NCBI GenBank assembly: GCA_020632695.1
Contig: JACKFB010000010.1
Coordinates: 1-64,000, forward strand
DNA: 64,000 bases
Direction of reading: 5' to 3'
Origin: Deltaproteobacteria bacterium
Lineage (GTDB): Bacteria > Myxococcota_A > UBA9042 > PHBI01 > JACKFB01
Shown here: piece after piece, positions 27,526 to 35,970 of the stretch
How positions within the stretch are numbered: the first letter of the stretch is position 1
How the letters are laid out: every line of letters begins with the position of its first letter
Position numbers and translations under genes: made by a program
Notes under the pieces: generated by a model
Told to the model about the DNA's origin: nothing
Seen by the model: the letters and a program-made list of their open reading frames with translations, nothing else
The model's database searches: none

Positions 27526-28311
27526 CTACCTCATCACGTAGAGCAGGACGGCGGCGAGGGTGACCACGAAGGCCACCTGCATCACCAGCGCCGCGCGCCG
27601 ACCGCGCCACCCGGTGCGCAGGCGCCGAGCGGTCAGGTACGCGTAGAGGCCCCAGCTCACCGCCGCCAGGAAGTGCTCGGGGCGCCACCCGCTGACCGGC
27701 CCGGCGCGCTCCTGCCAGACGAAGCCGAGCAGCACGCCGACCGAGTAGAGCGGGAAGCCGACGAAGACCAGGCGCCACGCGAGCTGCTCGCTGCCGAGGA
27801 GGCTGGGCAGCAGCGCCGATCCGCGCGTCTTGGTGCGCAGGCGGTACTCCTGGTCGAGGAAGAGCACGCTGAAGACGTAGGCCGGCGCGAAGAGGAGGAA
27901 GCCCAGCAGCGTCGCGCCGATGTGCAGGGCGGTGACGGCGCCCATCAGCGTGGTGCTGTCGGGCAGGCTGCCGCGGGTCGCCTTCACCGCCAGGGCGAAG
28001 GTGATGGACGCGGCCAGCGGCGCGACCACCGGGCCCGCCAGCGGCAGGTCGCGGCGGAGGCGGCTGGTCAGGAACACCGCGCACACGCCGAAGATCAGCA
28101 GGAGCAGCACCCGCGGGCCCAGGGGCAGCGCGGGTGTGACGGCCACAAGCAGCTCGACCACCGTGGCGCCGAGCAGCAGCAGCGTGCCGAGGAAGGTGGC
28201 CCACGCGCCGCGCGCTCGCCAGCGCTCGTCGTAGCGGACCAGCCAGGCCATGAATGAAGCGGCGGCCAGCCCGAAAGAGGCGGCCGCCGCGGTGAGGAGG
28301 TTCGACGTCAT
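27526..28311 (-). CDS. cytochrome c assembly (CcsA/HemX-type) membrane protein
   Basis: 261 residues with about eight hydrophobic segments spread over the whole length. Includes LHIGATLLGFLLFAPAYVFSVLF and WGLYAYLTARRL, typical of the CcsA/HemX family, which in many bacteria sits directly upstream of hemA. It handles haem in the membrane or tunes HemA level, depending on species. ATG start behind CGGGAGGA. First gene of the haem operon, with a copy of the intergenic repeat just upstream. Confidence 0.85.
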   Translation of the reverse strand: MTSNLLTAAAASFGLAAASFMAWLVRYDERWRARGAWATFLGTLLLLGATVVELLVAVTPALPLGPRVLLLLIFGVCAVFLTSRLRRDLPLAGPVVAPLAASITFALAVKATRGSLPDSTTLMGAVTALHIGATLLGFLLFAPAYVFSVLFLDQEYRLRTKTRGSALLPSLLGSEQLAWRLVFVGFPLYSVGVLLGFVWQERAGPVSGWRPEHFLAAVSWGLYAYLTARRLRTGWRGRRAALVMQVAFVVTLAAVLLYVMR

Positions 28312-28328
28312 CGGATCCTCCCGTCAGC

Positions 28329-28480
28329 GGGTGTTCCCATATGCGGACCGAGCCTGGCGCCAGCGACGTGTCTTCAGGTGCTCACGAGCCGAGGGCGCAT
28401 GCTGCCAGCATGAAAGCGGGGCTCGGAAGTGCCTGGAAACACATGAGCCAGCCAGGCGACGGGAGAATATGGGAACCCCC
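28329..28480. repeat. intergenic structured repeat, copy 1 (152 bp)
   Basis: A long imperfect palindrome. Outer arms 28329-28342 and 28467-28480 pair at 13 of 14 positions. Inside are the block CCGAGCCTGGCGCCAGCGAC, a middle stem (28368-28382 with 28428-28442) rich in G-U-type pairs, and the apical CATGCTGCCAGCATG. It lies between trxA (ends 28512, minus) and the CcsA/HemX gene. The core blocks are identical to copy 2 (38142-38293) and clearly related to copy 3 (34536-34695). Confidence 0.8.
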
Positions 28481-28511
28481 CTCCTACGTCGGGCGAACCC
28501 GGCGACGCCGA

Positions 28512-28841
28512 TCAGAGATGCTTCCGGATCGCGTCGACGATGCGGGCCTTGGGCTGGTTGCCCACCAGCCGCTCGACCACCTCGCCGCCCTTGAACACGT
28601 AGAGCGTCGGCAGCGCCTGCACCCGCAGCCGCGCGGCGATGTTCTGGTGCTCGTCGGTGTTGACCTTGCCCACCTTCAGCTTGCCCACGTTCTCGCCGGC
28701 GATCTCCTCGATCACCGGCGCCAGGGCGCGACAAGGGCCACACCAGCTCGCCCAGAAGTCGACCAGGACGGGGATGTCGCTCTTCACGACCTCGGCGTCG
28801 AAGCTGGAATCGGTGAACTCGTGCACATTCGCGCTGGCCAT
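28512..28841 (-). CDS. trxA: thioredoxin
   Basis: 109 residues. FWASWCGPCRALAPV carries the WCGPC redox centre; the cis-proline is in ALPTLYVFKGGEV. A cytoplasmic disulfide reductase. ATG with AAGGAG about nine bases upstream and a strong promoter of its own. Confidence 0.98.
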   Translation of the reverse strand: MASANVHEFTDSSFDAEVVKSDIPVLVDFWASWCGPCRALAPVIEEIAGENVGKLKVGKVNTDEHQNIAARLRVQALPTLYVFKGGEVVERLVGNQPKARIVDAIRKHL

Positions 28842-28891
28842 CTGGGCGCTCCTTGGCGCGCCGGGTGCCGCATCGCCCCGGCGAGGGCGCG

Positions 28892-28920
28892 ACTATAGGA
28901 ACGCGCATGGGCGTGGTCAA
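28892..28920 (-). promoter_or_regulatory. sigma-70-type promoter of trxA
   Basis: TTGACC (28920-28915), a 17-base spacer and TATAGT (28897-28892), about 50 bases before the trxA ATG. The best-formed promoter in the window. Confidence 0.7.
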
Positions 28921-28958
28921 TGTCGGGTGAGGGCCGCGTCCGAGGGCTCCGGCGTCGG

Positions 28959-29729
28959 TCACAGCCCGAAGCTGGCGCCGTTGTCGCAGGTGCCGCGCGC
29001 GGCATCCCCCGGCTCCCAGGCGGCGTCGCGGATCTCGCAGACCAGCCGGCCGTCGATGCCGGTGACGATCACGCTGGCGAAGGCCCCGACGGTCGCCGGG
29101 TTGGTCAGGCGTACGGCGATGCCGCCGCCGGCGATGTCGAAGGCGTAGTCGAAGACGGGCGTCTCCGGGTCGAGCTGCCCCAGCCGGAAGGCGTAGTCGA
29201 ACTCGAACCCGTTCTGGGTCAAGGCCAGCGTCCGCACGCTGGCGCCGTCCTCGCTCTCGCTCTCGACGATCTGCTCGGTGCCGTCGACCTCGATGTCGCC
29301 GACGTGGGCGCTGCGGTAGGCGGCGTCGACGCGGAAGACCCGCTCGGGGTCCTGGTCGATCTGGCGCTGCCGCACCTCCATCTGACCGGACGCCGCGGTG
29401 GCTCCGCCGAAGCGGCAGCCCAGGTCGACCACGAAGCGGAAGTCGTCGACGGTGCCGGAGAGCTCGGTGAGGCAGGCCTCCTGGTCGTCGAGATCGGAAA
29501 ACGAGATCACGTCCCGCAGCGCCACGTAGCTGCGAAAGCGCAGCAAGAGCTCGGTCATCACCGGGCCCAGCGCCTCGCCGTCCAGGGCCAGCACCTCGGC
29601 CTCCACGTCGCCGAAGGGCGTGTCGACCGAGCCGGCGGCCGAGGTGGGGATCCCGAGGTCACACGCGGCCAGCCCCAGCGTCAGGCCCAGCGCCAGGTGG
29701 GCGAGTCGGCTGCGGCCCGCGCGGCTCAC
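28959..29729 (-). CDS. lipoprotein of unknown function
   Basis: 256 residues. The signal peptide ends LGLAACDL (lipobox LAAC). The remainder is acidic and beta-rich, with four further Cys; no family recognised. Its GTG overlaps the rodA stop by GTGA, so it is the last gene of the mre/rod operon. A role in envelope growth would be guilt by association only. Confidence 0.7.
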   Translation of the reverse strand: MSRAGRSRLAHLALGLTLGLAACDLGIPTSAAGSVDTPFGDVEAEVLALDGEALGPVMTELLLRFRSYVALRDVISFSDLDDQEACLTELSGTVDDFRFVVDLGCRFGGATAASGQMEVRQRQIDQDPERVFRVDAAYRSAHVGDIEVDGTEQIVESESEDGASVRTLALTQNGFEFDYAFRLGQLDPETPVFDYAFDIAGGGIAVRLTNPATVGAFASVIVTGIDGRLVCEIRDAAWEPGDAARGTCDNGASFGL

Positions 29730-30877
29730 AGGCGCCCCCGGCGCAGCGCCACGTTGAAGAGCAGCCCCAGGCTGAGCATCGTGGTCAGCGCCGCGCTGCC
29801 GCCGTAGCTCAAGAATGGGAGGGGGAGACCCACGATCGGTAGCAATCCTGCGACCATGCCGATGTTGATGAAGACCTGCCAGCCGATCATGGCGACCACA
29901 CCTACCGAGAGCAAGGCGCAGTAGCGATCCTTGGCCTCGCTAGCCGTGCGCAGCCCCCACATCACCAGCACCCAGAACAGCGCCAGCAGCAGCGAGCAGC
30001 CGATGAAGCCCTGCTCCTCGGCGAAGGTCGCGATGATCATGTCCGTGTGCATCTCGGGCAGATACTTCAGCCGCGACTGTCCTCCCGCGCGGCTGCCGTG
30101 GCCCCAGAACTCGCCCGAGCCGATGGCCCAGATGGCCTGCTCGGACTGCAGGTGCGCGCCGCCGGCGATGACCCCCGCCTCGGTGTCCACCTTGGCCCAG
30201 TCGGCGTTGATCCACTCGACCACCCGCTTCTTCTGGTAGTAGCGCAGCCCGCCGTACTCCCACGCCACCGGGACCCCCACCAGTCCCGCCACCAGCACCA
30301 GCACCAGGGTGCGGCGGTGCAGCCCCTCCCAGAACAGCATCGTCAGCGCCACCAGCACGATGAGCAGCGAGGTGCCCAGGTCCGGCTGGAGCAGCACCAG
30401 CAGGGTCGGCACGCCGACCATCAGCGCCGGCCGCCACAGCTCGCGCAGCAGGTAGGGGCCCTCCTTCTTGGGGGGCGCGCCGGGCAGCCGCTCCTTGCGG
30501 ACGTGGAAGAAGCGCGAGAGGCCCAGGATCACCCCCAGCTTGGTCAGCTCCGAGGCCTGCAGGTTCAGCCCGGCGAAGCGCAGCCAGCGCTTCGAGTAGT
30601 TGACCTCGGTGCCGAAGAGCGTCGTGAGCAGCAGCAGCACGACGCACACCCCGAGAGCCACGTAGCTGGCGCGCTCGACCAGGCGCAGCTCCACCAGGGC
30701 CGCCAGGACGAAGATGATGCCGCCGACCATGTACCAGACCACCTGGAGGTCGTAGAACGAGTCGCCCGAGTACCAGTCGGCGTTGCGCTGGCTGACCAGG
30801 CTGATGGCCACCAGCAGGATGACGATCCCCAGGGCCAGCCAGTTGCCGACGTCTCCCAGCGCGCGCCGTGCCTTCAC
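29726..30877 (-). CDS. rodA: peptidoglycan glycosyltransferase RodA (SEDS family)
   Basis: 383 residues with about ten membrane helices. SEDS-family blocks include NYSKRWLRFAGLNLQASELTK, LQPDLGTSLLI, FAEEQGFIGC and the terminal GLPLPFLSYGGSA. It polymerises glycan strands in the elongasome with PBP2. GTG start behind AGGAGG in GTGA overlap with mrdA. Confidence 0.95.
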   Translation of the reverse strand: MKARRALGDVGNWLALGIVILLVAISLVSQRNADWYSGDSFYDLQVVWYMVGGIIFVLAALVELRLVERASYVALGVCVVLLLLTTLFGTEVNYSKRWLRFAGLNLQASELTKLGVILGLSRFFHVRKERLPGAPPKKEGPYLLRELWRPALMVGVPTLLVLLQPDLGTSLLIVLVALTMLFWEGLHRRTLVLVLVAGLVGVPVAWEYGGLRYYQKKRVVEWINADWAKVDTEAGVIAGGAHLQSEQAIWAIGSGEFWGHGSRAGGQSRLKYLPEMHTDMIIATFAEEQGFIGCSLLLALFWVLVMWGLRTASEAKDRYCALLSVGVVAMIGWQVFINIGMVAGLLPIVGLPLPFLSYGGSAALTTMLSLGLLFNVALRRGRL

Positions 30878-33090
30878 GGAGCCTCCTGGGGCTCGTCGGC
30901 AGGCGGCAGCTCGTCGTCGGCGGGCACCTCTTCGTGGGCGTCGGGATCCTGGCTCTTGTAGCGCCCAAGCCGCATCCACGACGAGATGATGCGCTGCGCG
31001 ATGGGCCCCGCCATGCGCGAGCCGGAGCCCCCGTGCTCGACGAAGGTCACGACCACGACCTGGGGGTCCTCGGCCGGCGCGTAGGCGGCGAACCAGGCGT
31101 GGTCCTCCTTGAGCCAGGCGGCCATCTCGGCCGACACCCCGCTGCGCACCTGCGCCGCCTCGGCCGTGCCGGTCTTGCCCGCGATGACGATGCTCTGAAG
31201 CGCCACGTCGCGCGCGGTGCCGTTGGGATCGTTGACCACGCGCACCAGCGCCTCGCGGATGATCGAGAGCTGCTCCGGCGTCCCGGGCAGCCGCCCCACC
31301 ACCTGCGGCGTGCTCTGATGCACCACGTTGCCGTGCTCGTCGACCAGCTTGGAGACCAGGTGCAGCTGCAGCAGGTTGCCGCCGTTGGCCACCGCCGCGA
31401 ACGCCCGCGCCACCTGGAGCGGCGACGCGGTCAGCGAGCCCTGGCCGATGGCCGTGGACAGCGTGAATCCCGGCTGCCAACCCAGCGCGGTCTCCTCCGC
31501 GTGCCAGCGACGGGTGGGGACCAGGCCGGTGCGCTCGCTGACCTCGACGCCGGTGGGCTCGCCGAAGCCGAAGGCGCGCCCGTAGGTGGCGAGGCGGTCG
31601 ATGCCCAGCATCTCGCCCACCCGGTAGAAGTACACGTCGCACGAGTGCACGAAGGCGCCGACCAGGTCCATGGGCCCGTGGCCCTCGCGGTTGTGGCAGT
31701 GGAAGCGCCGGCCCTTGTATTCGTAGTAGCCGGTGCAGTCGATGGTGACGTCGGGCGACACGATGGACTCGACCAGGGCCGCGAGGCCGGTGACGATCTT
31801 GTAGACCGAGCCCGGCGCGAAGGGCGTCAGCGCCTTGTTCATCAGGGGCGCGTAGGGGTTGTCGCGGATCTCGGCCCAGCGCACCGGGTCGACGCCGCCG
31901 GTGAGCTCGTTGGGGTCGAAGCCCGGCTTGGAGTAGGCGGCCAGGACGTCGCCGGTGCGCGGATCGACGACCACGGCGGCGCCCGACGCGTAGTAGCGGA
32001 ACGCCTTGCGCACCTCCTTCTGGAGCTGCATGTCCAGCGTCAGCCACACGTCCAGCCCCGGCACGGCGCGCGCGAACTCGGCCTCGCCCGCCAGGACCTG
32101 GGCGTCGGCCGAGGTGGCGCGGTGCCCCCCGGCGTCCTTGATGGACAGGGACTCCCCGCGCTCGCCGCGCAGCTCCTCCTCCAACGCCCGCTCGACGCCC
32201 GAGCGCCCGATGACGTCCTGCAGGCCGTAGACGCCGGGCCAGCGCTCGCGATCGGCCGCCGTCACGCGGTTCATGTAGCCGACCAGGTGGGCCGCGTCGT
32301 ACTGCATCGGGTAGTCGCGCCGGAAGTGCGTGTCGATCTCGACGCCCGGCAGCTCATAGAGCTGCGCCTGCAGCGCCGCGACCTCGTTGGTGTAGGTGCG
32401 CTTGCACAGCGGGCAGCGCAGGTTGTGGTCGACGACCTGCAGCGGCGTGTCGTGGTCGGGGCACTGCGGCCGCGTGAGGAAGCGGCGCTTGCACCGGGTG
32501 CAGCGCGCGACCTCGTGAGCGTCGCTGGTCCACTTCAGGCGCGTGCGGTCGTGGGGGCAGTAGGTGGCCTTCGGGTCGATGGGCTCGAAGACGTCGCCGT
32601 CCTGGGGGCACACGAAGCTGCGCTCGACCTCGTCGCGCAGCTCCAGCGGGCTGGCGTCGACCGGGCAGGTGTCGGCGACCAGCTCACGGCCGAGCGCGAT
32701 GGGCTCCCAGACCTCGTTGTCGGCGACGGCCTGGTCGATGGCCTCGTCCAGCTCCAGGCGCTCGTCGGCGCTCAGCCCGACGATGGAGGCCAGGCGCCCC
32801 AGCACCTCCTCCCGGTCCGCGCGCAGCACGTAGTGGGGCGTGACGCGGATGCGATAGGCCGGCACGTTGCGGGCCAGCACACGCCCCTCGCGGTCGCGGA
32901 TCTCACCGCGCCGGGCGGGGATGCGCTCGCGCGAGATGACGCTGATGCGGGCGCGCTCGCGGAAGTCCTCGCCGCGCAGGATCTGCAGGTAGAAGAGCCG
33001 CGCCTCCAGCCCGATGAAGAGCAGGGTGAACACCGTCAGCGCCATCCCCAGACGGCCGCGGCGGAGGTCGGCGGGGGGCGTCGCGATCAA
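30874..33090 (-). CDS. mrdA: penicillin-binding protein 2 with a Cys-rich insert
   Basis: 738 residues, about 100 longer than E. coli PBP2. One TM helix (~15-36), then the pedestal/dimerisation domain, then the transpeptidase: SVYK at ~428-431 (active serine), SCD at ~483-485, KTG at ~639-641. Unusually, residues ~142-229 hold eight cysteines as CPVD, CPQD, CPHD, CTRC, CPDHD and CPLC, like tandem zinc ribbons, in a part of the protein that lies in the periplasm. TTG start in a TTGA overlap with mreD; an internal Met16 is the alternative but would cut into the membrane anchor. Crosslinks elongasome peptidoglycan with RodA. Confidence 0.93.
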   Translation of the reverse strand: MIATPPADLRRGRLGMALTVFTLLFIGLEARLFYLQILRGEDFRERARISVISRERIPARRGEIRDREGRVLARNVPAYRIRVTPHYVLRADREEVLGRLASIVGLSADERLELDEAIDQAVADNEVWEPIALGRELVADTCPVDASPLELRDEVERSFVCPQDGDVFEPIDPKATYCPHDRTRLKWTSDAHEVARCTRCKRRFLTRPQCPDHDTPLQVVDHNLRCPLCKRTYTNEVAALQAQLYELPGVEIDTHFRRDYPMQYDAAHLVGYMNRVTAADRERWPGVYGLQDVIGRSGVERALEEELRGERGESLSIKDAGGHRATSADAQVLAGEAEFARAVPGLDVWLTLDMQLQKEVRKAFRYYASGAAVVVDPRTGDVLAAYSKPGFDPNELTGGVDPVRWAEIRDNPYAPLMNKALTPFAPGSVYKIVTGLAALVESIVSPDVTIDCTGYYEYKGRRFHCHNREGHGPMDLVGAFVHSCDVYFYRVGEMLGIDRLATYGRAFGFGEPTGVEVSERTGLVPTRRWHAEETALGWQPGFTLSTAIGQGSLTASPLQVARAFAAVANGGNLLQLHLVSKLVDEHGNVVHQSTPQVVGRLPGTPEQLSIIREALVRVVNDPNGTARDVALQSIVIAGKTGTAEAAQVRSGVSAEMAAWLKEDHAWFAAYAPAEDPQVVVVTFVEHGGSGSRMAGPIAQRIISSWMRLGRYKSQDPDAHEEVPADDELPPADEPQEAP

Positions 33091-33608
33091 TGGAAGACCG
33101 AGTCGCTCTTGCGCGCGAGGAAGCCGTCGAGCCGGTCCAGCGCCCAGAACACGGCCGGGGCGAAGGGCGCCGTGACCAGGGCCTCGGGCAGCATGGCGCC
33201 GAAGACGAGCGAGGGCCCGCGGCTGCTGTCGCCGAAGTGGCGGTCGAAGACCAGCGAGAGGAAGAGCTCGAGCAGCGACGCGCCGAAGCTCGCCACCACC
33301 GCCAGCAGCATGACGCCGAGGATGCTGCGCAGGGCCAGGCGCTGCGACAGCCGATAGGTGACCATGAAGGCGATGACCATGATGACCATGTAGAGGCCCA
33401 CCGGGCTTGCCATCACGAAGCCGTCCTTGAGCAGACCCAGGCCCAGGGCGAGGAAGAGCCCGCGCTCGAAGCGCGAGGAGAGCCCGACGTAGAGCACGAC
33501 GAGCAATGCCATGTCGGGGGCATAGGCCGCCAGGTGGGCCTCGTGGAGCAGCGGCGACTCGAAGGCCAGCAGCAGGAAGGCGATGAGGAAGATCGCGATG
33601 TCCCTCAT
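33087..33608 (-). CDS. mreD: rod-shape-determining protein MreD
   Basis: 173 residues, almost entirely hydrophobic with five membrane segments. Weakly conserved family; the call rests on size, topology and position between mreC and mrdA. It overlaps both neighbours by four bases (ATGA and TTGA). Confidence 0.88.
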   Translation of the reverse strand: MRDIAIFLIAFLLLAFESPLLHEAHLAAYAPDMALLVVLYVGLSSRFERGLFLALGLGLLKDGFVMASPVGLYMVIMVIAFMVTYRLSQRLALRSILGVMLLAVVASFGASLLELFLSLVFDRHFGDSSRGPSLVFGAMLPEALVTAPFAPAVFWALDRLDGFLARKSDSVFH

Positions 33609-34489
33609 CGTTCGCCTCCCTTGCCGGGAGCTGGCGCTTCGGCCTCGTCGGCGTCGCTGTGGCCGATGACGATGGCTACCTCCTCGAGGATGGAGAAGTT
33701 CACGGCCGGCGCGACCTGCAGCTCGTAGTACACGCCGCGCTGCCGCTCCTCCAGCGAGCGGATATAGCCGACCTCCAGTCCGGGCGGAAACACCTTGTCG
33801 TGGCCCGAGGTCACGACGGTGTCGCCGACGACCAGCGGCTCGGCCTTCTGGAGGTAGAGCAGACGTGCCGAGTACTCGTCGTTGGCGCCGGTCCCCTCGA
33901 GGTTGCCGCTGACGCCCTTGCCGGCGACGCGCACGTTGATCGACGAGCGCGCGTCCACCGCGAGCATCACCTCGGCGTAGCGGCCGGACACCACCTTGAT
34001 GCGCCCGACCAGCCCCTGGGCCGACACCACCGGCATGCCCTCCTCCACGCCGTCCGAGCTGCCGGCGTCGATGGACACGCGCACCACGCGGGCGAAGGGC
34101 GAGACGTCCTGCCCGATGATGTGCGCGGCGATGGTCTCGAGATCCTGGCGCTCGCGCTTGAACTGGAGCAGGTCCCGCAGCCGCGCGTTCTCGTGGCGCA
34201 GCTCCTTGGCGGCCAGCGCCTCGGCCGTCAGGATCTCCACGTCCTTGGCCAGCCTCGCGTTCTCCTCGGCCAGGTCCACCAGGGCCACGTAGCGCGACCA
34301 GACGCTCTTCACGCCGGCCATGGCGTCCGCCGCCGCGGCCTCGACCGGCGCGGTCAGCCGCAGCAGCGCCACCTCCACGATCGTGGTCTTGCGGGGGCTC
34401 CGGCCGTGGACGTAGAGCAGGAAGAGAGGCACCACCAGGGCGAGGAAGGAGCTGATCGCGACTCGATGTCGTTTCAGGAACTCGCGCAC
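33605..34489 (-). CDS. mreC: rod-shape-determining protein MreC
   Basis: 294 residues. N-terminal TM helix (~11-27), coiled coil (~70-110, EENARLAKDVEIL and ENARLRDLLQF), then the beta-barrel periplasmic region with IIGQDVSPFARVVRVS and GLVGRIKVVSGRYAEVML. Links MreB to PBP2/RodA. GTG start. It is separated from mreB by 210 bp containing repeat copy 3. Confidence 0.95.
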   Translation of the reverse strand: MREFLKRHRVAISSFLALVVPLFLLYVHGRSPRKTTIVEVALLRLTAPVEAAAADAMAGVKSVWSRYVALVDLAEENARLAKDVEILTAEALAAKELRHENARLRDLLQFKRERQDLETIAAHIIGQDVSPFARVVRVSIDAGSSDGVEEGMPVVSAQGLVGRIKVVSGRYAEVMLAVDARSSINVRVAGKGVSGNLEGTGANDEYSARLLYLQKAEPLVVGDTVVTSGHDKVFPPGLEVGYIRSLEERQRGVYYELQVAPAVNFSILEEVAIVIGHSDADEAEAPAPGKGGER

Positions 34490-34535
34490 GGGGCTGCTCG
34501 GTGGGCGGGGGCGGCGGAGGATCCCGCCTGTCGGA

Positions 34536-34695
34536 GGGTGTTTCTATGATCGGAGCGGGCCGGGCGCCAGGGATGGCCGTCCCCGGCCCCGGCCACGGAG
34601 GGCGCGCGCCCGCCCCGATCGGGCAGCGCGTGCGGCGCGTGCGGTCCCCTGGAGAGGCGCGAGCCGGCCGGGCGACGGGAGATGATGGAGCCCCC
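34536..34695. repeat. intergenic structured repeat, copy 3 (160 bp, diverged)
   Basis: Starts GGGTGTTTCTATGATCGGAG and ends with GAGCCGGCCGGGCGACGGGA then a C-run, matching the ends of copies 1 and 2. The interior has drifted but is still strongly palindromic and GC-rich. The outer arms pair partly through T-G positions. It begins four bases past the mreB stop (minus strand) and would sit in the mreB-mreC spacer of the mRNA. Confidence 0.7.
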
Positions 34696-34699
34696 CCTC

Positions 34700-35734
<1,035 letters not shown>

Positions 35735-35884
35735 TGCGTTCCGTGGCCAAAGCGTGCGGGTCTCTAGCAGAAAGCGGGAGCAGACGCTACCTCGCGGGCG
35801 CTCTCGGGCCGGGGCCCCGCCCGACCGACCCCGCGCCGGCAGCGGTGGCCTCTGCATCTGCGCGCCCGCGCGCTCTCGACGATG

Positions 35885-35914
35885 TTGACGGGCAGGCCGG
35901 CGCTGGGCTAGCAT
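35885..35914 (+). promoter_or_regulatory. promoter of the PpiD-like gene
   Basis: TTGACG (35885-35890), an 18-base spacer, TAGCAT (35909-35914), 56 bases before the ATG at 35971. The rest of the 236-bp divergent spacer to mreB shows no clear second promoter. Confidence 0.45.
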
Positions 35915-35970
35915 CCCGCTCCCGCGCCGACTCGGCCGGAAAGCCAATCATTTCAAGCAGGTAGCCTGCC

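Noticed and set aside
28329..28480. The intergenic repeat as a remnant insertion sequence
   Set aside because: No transposase-like frame and no target duplication. The whole element is palindromic, and two copies have the same 152-bp length.
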